Below are positions 1-6,959 of a stretch of 14,769 bases of DNA, in pieces. The position numbers and the translations under genes are program-made. Position 1 is the stretch's first letter; each line of letters opens with the position of its first letter. The notes beneath the pieces are model-generated. The model had not been told where the DNA came from. It saw only the letters and a list, made by a program, of their open reading frames with translations, and did no database searches. Source of the stretch: Anaerolineales bacterium (GTDB lineage Bacteria; Chloroflexota; Anaerolineae; Anaerolineales; E44-bin32); contig JAGLGG010000111.1 of NCBI GenBank assembly GCA_023144145.1, forward strand, positions 1-14,769, read 5' to 3'.

Positions 1-633
1 CACATCCCGAATGACCTCAAAAACTTCATCTACACCACCCTCTCCACTTACTCTCGCAAGTTTACCTTGGGAGGTGTAGTAATCAATTAGCGGAGCGGTC
101 TGTTCCTGGAAAACGAGTAATCTCGCTCGAACTGTTTCTGGTTTATCATCGTCCCGTTGATAGAGGTGCTCACCATCGCATTTGCCGTAGGGACAGGTAT
201 GGAAAGGGTTGAATTCTTTATGGAATGGCGATTCACATTCCCGGCAAATGAGCCGTCCGGATAAACGTCGGATAATTTCTTCATCGGAGACCGACAAATA
301 TAGAACCCGAGTAATTTCGCGATCGAGCACACCCATCAAATCATCTAATGCTTCTGCCTGAGTTATTGTTCTAGGAAAACCATCGAAAAGAACCCCGCTT
401 GCTGTATCCGGTTCCATCATTCGCTCTCGAACCATTCCTATAGTGATCTCATTTGGGACCAAATCCCCTTTATCCATGAAAGCTTTTGCCGACGCGCCCA
501 ACTCTGTTTCGTTTTTTATATTTGCTCGAAACAGCTCCCCTGTCGATATATGGACCACTGAGTACTCATTTTGAATTTTCTCTGCCTGAGTTCCCTTTCC
601 AGATCCCGGACCGCCTAATAGGACGAGATTCAT
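1..633 (-). CDS. adk: Adenylate kinase, zinc-finger LID type (3' end beyond window)
   Basis: Cytosolic enzyme that interconverts ATP + AMP and 2 ADP. I translated the minus strand from the ATG at 633-631; 211 codons stay open to base 1, so only the last few residues are missing (the family is usually 210-220 aa). The P-loop GGPGSGKGT is at residues 7-15, and the AMP-site motif DGFPRT at 84-89. The LID carries cysteines C130, C133, C147 and C152, followed by the LYQRDDD segment at 157-163, so it is the long, metal-binding LID form. C147/C152 are spaced differently from the Bacillus type but match what I recall from Chloroflexota. A GAGGTAG ribosome site (638-644) supports the start. It is not next to secY or ribosomal genes on its upstream side, the usual place for adk. 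Identification is firm; taxonomy is inference. Confidence 0.96.
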   Translation of the reverse strand, partial: MNLVLLGGPGSGKGTQAEKIQNEYSVVHISTGELFRANIKNETELGASAKAFMDKGDLVPNEITIGMVRERMMEPDTASGVLFDGFPRTITQAEALDDLMGVLDREITRVLYLSVSDEEIIRRLSGRLICRECESPFHKEFNPFHTCPYGKCDGEHLYQRDDDKPETVRARLLVFQEQTAPLIDYYTSQGKLARVSGEGGVDEVFEVIRDV

Positions 634-658
634 ATGGCTACCTCGCGGTGAATTGGTG

Positions 659-686
659 TTTATAAAGATACACCATCATACATCAA
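659..686 (-). promoter_or_regulatory. Candidate sigma70 promoter of adk
   Basis: Read on the minus strand, a TTGATG box (686-681) is followed after 16 bases by TATAAA (664-659), about 25 bases before the adk start codon. A 6-bp inverted repeat TGGTGT/ACACCA (654-659 and 670-675) overlaps it. The -35 match is only moderate, so this is a tentative call. Confidence 0.4.
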
Positions 687-800
687 TGACCAAGTCAATA
701 AAGCCGGATTCTTAATAGATGTGGATTCGAAGCAGCATTAGAACGAGGTAGGAGCGTTACGCATTTTCAGTCTGTCGAAATATCGCATGCGCTCCCCCGC

Positions 801-1373
801 TCAGTCCTCCGGCAACCAAACCTCTGTGTCTGGAAGAAAGACTGACCATGCAAACCAGAAGTGTTCGGTGGAAACAATGGGAGTAAGACTGCTGCCAAGT
901 AATGGCCCCCTCACAGCTTGTCCAAGGATGTTCCAAAGGGATCCGGTTTCGAGATCTTCGTATCCATTATCAGCCGGAGTGAATGTGAGCACTTGATCTT
1001 CGAGTTCTCTAGAAAAAACACCAGATGATCCAACACCAGTGGGCAAATTGCCAAACGTCGTTTGAGTTCCCTCCTTCCAAAACACTACAATCGGTGCTCC
1101 ATTAATGGTGTCATTTGCCACTTGATTGATCTCAAGAGCGCTAAATGGATACGCTTTCGCTCTCCCATCGATCACAACCGCCGCAATTCGTTCCATTGCT
1201 GGAAGTCTATCGTCATCATCTAGCCCAGGAAACCTGGGGGATGAATTGACATCGTCATAGCCTGGATAGGGATTCTCAACATAGGATCTCTGATGGCCCG
1301 TATCCCGTGAAAGCACTTCAGCATCCGGATGTGCTGTTTTGAATTCGCTCCAAGTTTGGTATCTTGGGTACAC
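801..1373 (-). pseudogene. DUF3179 protein, C-terminal half only (5'-truncated gene)
   Basis: The 190-aa product matches the second half of DUF3179 proteins. It has the TWSEFKTAHPDAEVLSRDTG segment at about residues 7-26, PYPGYDD near 36-42, the KAYPFSALE segment in the middle, ETGSLWNILG further on, and the closing FWFAWSVFLPDTEVW. Family members are about 300-380 aa and begin with a secretion signal and an earlier repeat containing a CPLC motif; neither exists here. The only available start is GTG at 1373. The frame continues just 14 codons upstream to a TAA at 1418-1416, and those residues (ending LSSSVYPRYQ) still look like the family, so the break lies around 1390-1418. I found no shifted N-terminal remnant in the other minus frames up to about 1560. 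No ribosome site was seen. DUF3179 function is unknown to me. It could be a decaying gene or, less likely, a functional short version. Confidence 0.7.
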
Positions 1374-1485
1374 AGAGGAACTGAGTCTATGGTTTTTGGG
1401 GCTAACAATTTGGCTTTAGAAAATCCTTTGGTAAAGGATTGCCTTCTTTAAAATCTGCTTCGAGCATCCAAAGAATCACAACCCC

Positions 1486-1515
1486 CAGACCTGAGGGGGG
1501 CAGACCTGGGGGCGG
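1486..1515. repeat. Two imperfect 15-bp tandem units, G-rich
   Basis: CAGACCTGAGGGGGG (1486-1500) is directly followed by CAGACCTGGGGGCGG (1501-1515), with 12 or 13 of 15 positions equal depending on placement. CCCCCAG (1482-1488) and CTGGGGG (1505-1511) could also pair. The G/C runs stand out against the surrounding sequence. Function unknown. Confidence 0.6.
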
Positions 1516-1726
1516 CCGCGACATTGACCCGAAGGCCAAGCAACGACATCCGTATTATAAGAAATTGCACATCAAGAGCAATAGCAACATTCTTCCAGGG
1601 GGCAAGACATATTACTTGAATTGGCCAATACTTGGGCTAACTAATGGGAGGAGAGCGAATTTTCTGTGAGCGATCAAGTACTGTGCAAGCGTACAGCAGC
1701 AGGAATTGGGGGCACTGTCTTTGTAA

Positions 1727-1832
1727 TGTAAATTGTCGATGTTTTCCGGCAATTTACACCACGTCTTGAGACGTGATCGAATTGGGTATTTGCCCCATGC
1801 CCTCGATGGGGATATGATAGGCTCTTGAAGAG
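1727..1832 (+). other. Cluster of four inverted repeats upstream of the response regulator
   Basis: Four dyads follow each other. TGTAAATTGTCG (1727-1738) pairs with CGGCAATTTACA (1747-1758) as a 12-bp stem with one G-U and an 8-base loop. CACGTCT-TG-AGACGTG (1760-1775) is a perfect 7+7 dyad. CCCCAT (1793-1798) pairs with ATGGGG (1806-1811) around a 7-base loop. CTCTT-G-AAGAG (1822-1832) is a perfect 11-base palindrome. None has a following T-run, so they do not look like ordinary intrinsic terminators. They could be a structured leader or small RNA, or operators for the two-component genes starting at 1946. I recognise no known riboswitch class. Confidence 0.5.
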
Positions 1833-1945
1833 GAACTGAATGAGGGGGCTTTCCCATCTTCTTAACGGGAGGATAACGCGGGGACGATCGATGATCGTGT
1901 TCGCAAATGCCGGAATTTGGTAAGATCAGGATTGAGGTAGGTTAG

Positions 1946-2653
1946 ATGGATGATGATCATCTGATTCTTGTCGTAGATGACGACGATATTGTTGCTCGGA
2001 CAATTGAGAGAAGCCTTCGGGCAGTTGGGTTTCGGGTTGCAGTTGTTCACAGTGGCGTTGAAGCCCTTCAGGTAGCAAGGCGACAACCTCCAGATTTGAT
2101 GGTTCTCGATGTTATCATGCCTGGTATGGATGGCTTTGAGGTGTGTCGCCAGGTCCGAGCGGACCCGATTCTTCAAGAACTGCCAGTTCTATTTCTCACT
2201 GCCAAGGGGAAGGAAGAAGATCGCATCGTCGGGCTGAGAGCGGGTGCAGATGATTACTTGAGTAAGCCCTTCAATCTTGACGAACTATATCTCAGGGTCC
2301 GAGCGATACTTCGTCGAACCAAGAAAAAGCTACGCGAGGAACCACCCCAATCTCTAACCGTCGGGGCATATACTTTAGAGACTCGATCATTTGAAATAAA
2401 GGGGCCAAAGGAGACATCAATACTTACCCCAGTCCAGTTCGACCTACTTTACCATCTTATGTCTCATCCAGGACAGGTCTTCTCACCAGAGCGACTGTTG
2501 CAGGAAGTATGGGATTACCCCCATGACACAGGAAGTCCTGACCTCGTTCGAGTTCACATCAAGAATCTGAGAGCAAAGACAGAGATTGATCCATCAAACC
2601 CTTTGTTTATTCGTACAATCAAGGGGCATGGCTATAGAGTTGCAGAGAATTAG
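1946..2653 (+). CDS. OmpR/PhoB-family response regulator
   Basis: DNA-binding response regulator of 235 aa, the usual length for this family. The receiver domain (about 5-120) has acidic-pocket residues around D11-D13, phospho-acceptor D55 in the VLDVIMPGMDG segment, switch T85 and K107 in the SKPF motif. A winged-helix output domain (about 135-232) follows, ending in the typical IRTIKGHGYRV segment. It should bind direct-repeat DNA after phosphorylation, most likely by the kinase encoded 6 bases downstream. The ATG at 1946 is preceded by GAGGTAGG. Regulator-first order with the kinase directly behind indicates one transcript. The stimulus and target genes cannot be read from the sequence. 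Confidence 0.93.
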   Translation: MDDDHLILVVDDDDIVARTIERSLRAVGFRVAVVHSGVEALQVARRQPPDLMVLDVIMPGMDGFEVCRQVRADPILQELPVLFLTAKGKEEDRIVGLRAGADDYLSKPFNLDELYLRVRAILRRTKKKLREEPPQSLTVGAYTLETRSFEIKGPKETSILTPVQFDLLYHLMSHPGQVFSPERLLQEVWDYPHDTGSPDLVRVHIKNLRAKTEIDPSNPLFIRTIKGHGYRVAEN

Positions 2654-2659
2654 GTTTAA

Positions 2660-4750
2660 GTGAGCGCCGGTGTGACCCTACAGGATAGTTTGAAATTGAA
2701 AAAAACCGCCAGCGTCATAGCGCGCAGCGTGATATCTAAAGCTCTACAAGATACCTTGAATCTAGAGCAGATCGTTCGAAATGCCTTGGAATCTGTTGAG
2801 GATCACTTCCAAAGTGCGATCATTGCTTGTGCTTTACAAACGAAGGGGGACGGATCGTTAAAGCCCGTATGGGTGAATTCTCAAGAGGAAATTGGCTCCC
2901 AATTTCTAAATCTAGAAGGTCCCCTTTGGGAATTTTGTAAGACTGTAGTTTCTGCGAAGGATGTCGAAATCCCTCCCGCTTACCAGTTCGAATTGATTGC
3001 TGATGATGTATCTGTTTATGGGGTCTTGGTATTAATTCGCGGCGACCAAGTGATGTCCGATTTTCTAAGACGTTTGGGTGAAGGACTTCAACAAGTTGCG
3101 GTACAAATCGAAGAAACCTCAGATGTGCACCGGATAACTAGAGAGTTGGAAATTCTCAATCGCACTGCCAAGTCGCTGACGACTTCATTAGATCTTAACA
3201 CAATTCTAATCGCCACTATGCAGGGTGTTTGGGAACTCTTCCCCAATGAGGCCGCCATCCTCACTTTGCTAGATTTTGATCAAGATCATCTGCATATCAA
3301 GATTCCTCTGACAGGGGAGCCGGATAACGTTGTTCGCTATGCGGTTGGTGAGAACACCGGGGTTGTTGGTGATTGTATTGCCAATAAGGCAACTGCAGTC
3401 ATACCGGATGTCATCCTGGATCAGCGTTATGAACAGGACATTGATAGCGAACATGGACATGAAACCCATTCTATGATGTGCGTGCCTTTGCTGACCCACG
3501 ATCGCTCGCTTGGGGCACTATCCATCCTGAGCGAGTCAATCGATGCGTTCGTAAAAAAGGACCTCGATCTGCTCATTGCTTTTGTAGCATCTGTTGCTGT
3601 GGCGCTCTCAAACGCAAGATTTCTGCATGAGGTCACTACTGCAAATGCAGACCTGGAAGAAAGTCGTAGAGAAATTGAACATAGCCGGAATACTCTTCTG
3701 GCATTATTCGACAACTTAGATGATGAGCTCTACATCATCGATCAAAATTATGAGCTCATCGCGGTGAATCAAACCCGGGCGAATAGAGCAGAATCTCCAC
3801 CTCAAGAATTGGTAAGTCAAATATGCTTTCGTGTTCTTGAAGGCCGGGAAACCCAATGCCCGGATTGCATGGCGGAAAAGACATTCGAGCTCGGTCGAAA
3901 AACAATGCGAATTGAGAACAGCATTGGTGTGGATCACCAATTCATCATTCGTGAGATTTACACATATCCAATTAATGATGCGGACAGAACAATTGTCCAA
4001 ACAATTCTGCAGCTGCGTGATATTACAGAACAAAGAAGGTTGGAAGCCTCATTGATCCAGGCGGAGAAACTTGCTGCTTTGGGACAACTCTCTGCTGGAG
4101 TTGCGCACGAATTAAATAATCCAATTACGGCGGTCATCGCCAATACTCAATTGCTGCAGAGAGAATTAAAACCTCTTGCTGTAGACGTTGAATCGGTTGA
4201 TCTAATCGAACAAGCCGGAAGACGCGCTCAGAAGGTGGTGCGCGCACTTTTAGATTTTTCCAGGCAAGAGACGCAAGAATTCCAAGCGGTTGAGATTAAC
4301 CACAGCATCCTGCAAGCTGTAGCACTTGTAGAAAAGCAATGGGAGCGCGCCAGTGTAAAACTGATTCGCGAACTGACGCTTGATTTGCCCGCTATTCACG
4401 GAAATTCCGATCATCTCCAAAGTGTTTGGATTAATTTACTTGTGAATGCACAGGACGCATTAAATGAACAGCCAGGCGAGGTGACCCTTCGTTCTGAGAG
4501 GCAAGGTGAATTTATTGTTATTCAGGTGCAGGACACCGGCGCAGGGATCGCTAAGGAACATCTTAACAGGATTTTTGATCCTTTCTTTACCACAAAGCCA
4601 CCCGGAAAAGGAACTGGCCTAGGATTGGCGACATGTTTTCGAATCATTGACCAGCACAGAGGTACGATTGAGGTTGAGAGCGTCCCTGAAAAAGGCACCA
4701 CCTTCACAGTGAAAATACCGATTGCTTCCTCACCTGGAAATATTGAGTAG
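2660..4750 (+). CDS. Soluble GAF-PAS sensor histidine kinase
   Basis: Two-component kinase of 696 aa with no membrane segment or signal peptide, so it probably senses a cytoplasmic signal. Order of parts: an N-terminal GAF-like region (about 15-155), a clear GAF domain (about 165-320), a helical linker (about 325-345), a PAS domain (about 345-455), a HisKA dimerisation domain with the phospho-accepting H483 in the AHELNNP box, and a HATPase_c domain with N596, D625 (DTGAGI) and the G651-T-G-L-G-L box. The PAS domain holds C389, C400 and C403 in a CFRVL...CPDC arrangement, a cysteine-containing PAS variant that could bind metal or respond to redox. The H-box is of the NtrB/AtoS type although the partner regulator is OmpR-type. 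The start is GTG at 2660, 6 bases after the regulator stop, without a good ribosome site, suggesting translational coupling. Confidence 0.93.
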   Translation: MSAGVTLQDSLKLKKTASVIARSVISKALQDTLNLEQIVRNALESVEDHFQSAIIACALQTKGDGSLKPVWVNSQEEIGSQFLNLEGPLWEFCKTVVSAKDVEIPPAYQFELIADDVSVYGVLVLIRGDQVMSDFLRRLGEGLQQVAVQIEETSDVHRITRELEILNRTAKSLTTSLDLNTILIATMQGVWELFPNEAAILTLLDFDQDHLHIKIPLTGEPDNVVRYAVGENTGVVGDCIANKATAVIPDVILDQRYEQDIDSEHGHETHSMMCVPLLTHDRSLGALSILSESIDAFVKKDLDLLIAFVASVAVALSNARFLHEVTTANADLEESRREIEHSRNTLLALFDNLDDELYIIDQNYELIAVNQTRANRAESPPQELVSQICFRVLEGRETQCPDCMAEKTFELGRKTMRIENSIGVDHQFIIREIYTYPINDADRTIVQTILQLRDITEQRRLEASLIQAEKLAALGQLSAGVAHELNNPITAVIANTQLLQRELKPLAVDVESVDLIEQAGRRAQKVVRALLDFSRQETQEFQAVEINHSILQAVALVEKQWERASVKLIRELTLDLPAIHGNSDHLQSVWINLLVNAQDALNEQPGEVTLRSERQGEFIVIQVQDTGAGIAKEHLNRIFDPFFTTKPPGKGTGLGLATCFRIIDQHRGTIEVESVPEKGTTFTVKIPIASSPGNIE

Positions 4751-4948
4751 TCTCTTATAGAAAAAATACAATTTATTACCCTCCACTCCATGTGATTCAT
4801 TCAGTCTGAGCGAGCCACTCCTTTCAGATCCATTTGGACACAATTCTTCTTTATGCCAGCTTCTCATTGCTTTTATGTTGTGTTTACGCCCCTGTTCGGT
4901 TTGTCATGTTAAGATCACGAAAGATGGCATTTCATACAAATTATTGGG

Positions 4949-5314
4949 ATGTGTGACGTGGAAAAAATCTTGATTGCAGATGATGCGGAGTTTTCAAGAA
5001 GTAGGATATCACGAACTCTCAACCTGGCAGGCTATCGCGTGATAGAAGCGCAGAACGGATCCGAGGCGTTAAGTGCTTATCAGCATGAAAAGCCGGATTT
5101 GGTCTTTATGGATATTGGAATGCCAGTGATGGATGGTCTAAGTGCGTTGAGGCAAATAATGGCTATTGATCCCAACGCCAAGATCGTAGTGCTCTCAAGA
5201 ATAGGACAGGAAAAATCTGTCATTGAAGCGCTTGAAGCTGGAGCGGAAACCTTTTTGGTGAAGCCCTTTGATTCTAATTATGTGCTAGCTGCAGTCGATC
5301 GAGTGATGGCCTGA
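4949..5314 (+). CDS. Single-domain CheY-like response regulator
   Basis: A 121-aa protein made only of a receiver domain. D11/D12 form the acidic pocket, D55 (MDIGMPVMDG) is the phospho-acceptor, S83 replaces the usual switch Thr conservatively, and K105 lies in VKPF. No output domain exists, so it must act by protein contact, as CheY or Spo0F do, or as a phosphate sink. It follows the histidine kinase after 198 bases in which I see no convincing promoter or terminator, so co-transcription is possible but unproven. The start is ATG at 4949 with only a short GGG before it; an in-frame GTG at 4958 is an alternative that keeps the whole domain. No chemotaxis genes are nearby. Its stop lies 12 bases from the end of the convergent channel gene. 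Confidence 0.9.
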   Translation: MCDVEKILIADDAEFSRSRISRTLNLAGYRVIEAQNGSEALSAYQHEKPDLVFMDIGMPVMDGLSALRQIMAIDPNAKIVVLSRIGQEKSVIEALEAGAETFLVKPFDSNYVLAAVDRVMA

Positions 5315-5326
5315 GACACTTCTTAC

Positions 5327-6430
5327 CTAATCTAACCTCGTAGTAAGGGTTGATATCTCATTCATCGTTTTTTCTGGAAGGTGGTGGAACGTATCTACCT
5401 GTGAAGGTGGAGCTATGGTGATCTCTTTCTCGTTCAGTGCGGCGTAGATGGCACTGTTAACTTTGTCAAACATTCGGCGAGTATCATAGTAGGATTCAAG
5501 CCACCAACGCACCCTGAAAATCAAGGCAGTTTCGCCGAATCGAAGAAATAGTGCCTCGACTTTGCGATGGGGGAGTACACCTTCTACCGTCCTCACAGCT
5601 TTGATAATTGTTTCTCTGGCAACCTCTACATCAGTCCCATACGCTAAACCCATCTCGATTTGAATTCGGTATTGGGTATCAGGGCGAGAATAGTTAACGA
5701 GCAGGCTCCTGCCTATGATTGAGTTGGGTATCACGACCGATCGATTATCACGGGTTCGTACCCTCGTGCTTCTTAGTCCGATGTCGATAACATCCCCCCA
5801 AGTATCAAGTTCCATTATTCCAATCCTATCGCCGATGAGAAATGGTCGGTCGAACATGATCAAGAACCCGCTGAAAAAATCTTCAAGCGTAGACTTAGCC
5901 GCAAGTGCAATTGCCAAAGAACCTACTCCAAGTGTCGCAAGCAGGGCGCTGACATCAGTGAAATGTTGGAGCAGGCTTACCATGGCGATGAGCGCGATTA
6001 AGATAATCACAATTCTGCGAATGAACGGAAGCATCTGCTCGGTAAGGTTGAGGTCATCCCTATCAGCGAGAGTCGTGCCGTACCAATCGAGAATGCCTGA
6101 GATAAGCCGGATGAGAAAGTATGTTCCGATAACGAAGTAAAGCACATAGAAAATGTCGTCGAGGCTTGCATCCCAATTCTCGGGAAGAAAATCTAATCGG
6201 CGTATCCCTATGTCGATGGCAAGAATTACGATAAATAGATGAAGAGGCCCTTTGATAGCTTTAAAAATTGTGTCATCAAGCTTTGTTTCAGTTCTACTGA
6301 CGAGGCGTCGCACACCTTGGTTTAAGATTAGACTGATTAACCACCGACCAACTACGGCGGCAACCACCAGGATTAGAAGTGATATTCCGAGTTCATTCCA
6401 TTGTTGGTTGGTCAGATCAGAAAGGTTCAT
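5327..6430 (-). CDS. MscS-family small-conductance mechanosensitive channel
   Basis: Inner-membrane protein of 367 aa that should open under membrane tension and release solutes at osmotic downshift. Hydrophobic segments lie at about 14-36, 59-77, 90-113, 138-158 and 160-193. The last is the Gly/Ala-rich pore helix LLATLGVGSLAIALAAKSTL, which runs into the conserved PFLIGDRI segment and the beta domain (GDVIDIGLRSTRVRTRDNR, VVIPNS). A cytoplasmic alpha/beta domain follows. With about five membrane segments it is longer than the three of E. coli MscS. The ATG at 6430 has an AAGGAG site 8 bases upstream (6444-6439), which fixes the start. A weak TATAAA (6474-6469, minus strand) may be its -10 box. 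The gene converges on the CheY-like gene and shows no functional link to its neighbours. Confidence 0.93.
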   Translation of the reverse strand: MNLSDLTNQQWNELGISLLILVVAAVVGRWLISLILNQGVRRLVSRTETKLDDTIFKAIKGPLHLFIVILAIDIGIRRLDFLPENWDASLDDIFYVLYFVIGTYFLIRLISGILDWYGTTLADRDDLNLTEQMLPFIRRIVIILIALIAMVSLLQHFTDVSALLATLGVGSLAIALAAKSTLEDFFSGFLIMFDRPFLIGDRIGIMELDTWGDVIDIGLRSTRVRTRDNRSVVIPNSIIGRSLLVNYSRPDTQYRIQIEMGLAYGTDVEVARETIIKAVRTVEGVLPHRKVEALFLRFGETALIFRVRWWLESYYDTRRMFDKVNSAIYAALNEKEITIAPPSQVDTFHHLPEKTMNEISTLTTRLD

Positions 6431-6674
6431 GATGCCAGCTCCTTCACTTTTAGATGAGCGATTTGTTTTTTATAACCCATTCACATCTTCTTGTAAGGCA
6501 ATTGTCCGCCAATCCAATCTTGACTGGATAGTAATATCTGGGCCAAGTTGGGAGTGTCTCATCCGGACTTTTTGATTATAGTGATTTTATTGGGGAATGG
6601 CAGAGGTTCTAGAGTAGAAATTGGCTTATGGGTCTTGATTTATGTCTATCTGACGACCATTTTCTGTGGGTGTC

Positions 6675-6852
6675 AGAGCTTGTCCAAAAAGTAATCGAAT
6701 ACAGTTCGGTTCATCCATAAACTAGGCGTATGGGCAACGCCAGCTGACGCACGTCGCCGGTTGCCCATACACATGAGGTTGTTGATGTCCATTGGTAAAA
6801 TGTCAGATTATTGGCTCCTTGAGGATGAATAAACTCCTTTTGGGACAGCCCT
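6675..6852. mobile_element. Possible MITE-like relic with imperfect terminal inverted repeats
   Basis: AGAGCTTGTCCAAAAAG (6675-6691) and CTTTTGGGACAGCCCT (6837-6852) are inverted copies of each other, with one extra base and two mismatches. TGTCC(C)AAAAG ends preceded by a GGGCT-like sequence resemble, from memory, the tips of several DDE-transposase insertion sequences. The 178-bp interior has no transposase and a large hairpin. I see no clear target-site duplication, so this is tentative. Confidence 0.35.
6728..6770. repeat. Perfect 11-bp inverted repeat with structured loop
   Basis: GTATGGGCAAC (6728-6738) is exactly complementary to GTTGCCCATAC (6760-6770). The 21-base interval is GC-rich and contains its own dyad GACG-CA-CGTC (6746-6755). 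No T-run follows and no gene ends here, so it is not an obvious terminator. It may be the core of the surrounding MITE-like element or a REP-type palindrome. Confidence 0.65.
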
Positions 6853-6898
6853 CAACAAGGGTATCGACTAGAGATTACATCGTCCCTCAGTATTCCGC

Positions 6899-6927
6899 TT
6901 GACGCTCATAGTCCGCTATGCTATAGT
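6899..6927 (+). promoter_or_regulatory. Sigma70 promoter of the tetR-hydrolase operon
   Basis: TTGACG (6899-6904, 5 of 6 consensus) and TATAGT (6922-6927, 5 of 6) are separated by exactly 17 bases. Transcription should begin near 6934, inside the palindrome at 6932-6949, an arrangement that allows strong repression. Confidence 0.75.
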
Positions 6928-6931
6928 TGAA

Positions 6932-6949
6932 CTACCGACCGGTCGGTAG
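6932..6949. promoter_or_regulatory. TetR-type operator, perfect 18-bp palindrome
   Basis: CTACCGACCGGTCGGTAG reads the same on both strands. It begins 5 bases after the -10 box and ends 10 bases before the tetR ATG, so a bound dimer would block initiation. The ACCGACCGGTCGGT core looks like operators used by TetR-family regulators. Together with the related copy at 8605-8622 it defines a likely autoregulated regulon. Confidence 0.8.
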
Positions 6950-6959
6950 GGAAAAAATA

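Larger units (their letters stand above)
1374..1945. other. Gene-free region between DUF3179 remnant and response regulator
   Basis: No open frame here has family resemblance or a good start. The region holds a perfect 8-bp inverted repeat AATCCTTT-GGT-AAAGGATT (1422-1440) right beside the point where DUF3179 similarity ends, a 15-bp tandem repeat (1486-1515), a cluster of dyads (1727-1832) and another perfect dyad ACGATC-GAT-GATCGT (1884-1898). The response-regulator start is preceded by the purine-rich stretch GAGGTAGGTTAG (1934-1945). I could not find a convincing -10/-35 pair for that gene. Confidence 0.6.
6431..6898. other. Gene-free region between mscS and tetR
   Basis: About 470 bases without a believable gene. 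It separates the divergent channel gene and the tetR operon, so it must carry the mscS promoter (left side). It also contains a 178-bp sequence bounded by imperfect inverted ends and a strong central inverted repeat, described separately. Confidence 0.6.

Noticed and set aside
87..332. 81-codon open frame on the minus strand
   Set aside because: It is an out-of-frame shadow of adenylate kinase; the real frame starts at 633 and stays open to the window edge.
751..795. GGAGCG/CGCTCC inverted repeat as terminator of the DUF3179 remnant
   Set aside because: Only six pairs with a long, poorly structured loop and no T-run on either side.
1512..1519. GCGGCCGC (NotI site) as a sign of vector or cloning junction
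   Set aside because: A single 8-base match in a G/C-rich repeat can occur by chance and no vector-like sequence flanks it.
1612..1857. 81-codon minus-strand frame in the gene-free region
   Set aside because: No family likeness, no convincing ribosome site, and it overlaps the inverted-repeat cluster.
1891..1923. Ten-codon mini-ORF (MIVFANAGIW) before the response regulator, a possible leader peptide
   Set aside because: Too short to support, no codon run typical of attenuation and no terminator-like alternative structure seen.
6927..6959. TTG start giving an 11-residue longer TetR protein
   Set aside because: It would place the start codon in the -10 box and translate the operator palindrome; the ATG at 6960 begins the normal TetR N-terminus.
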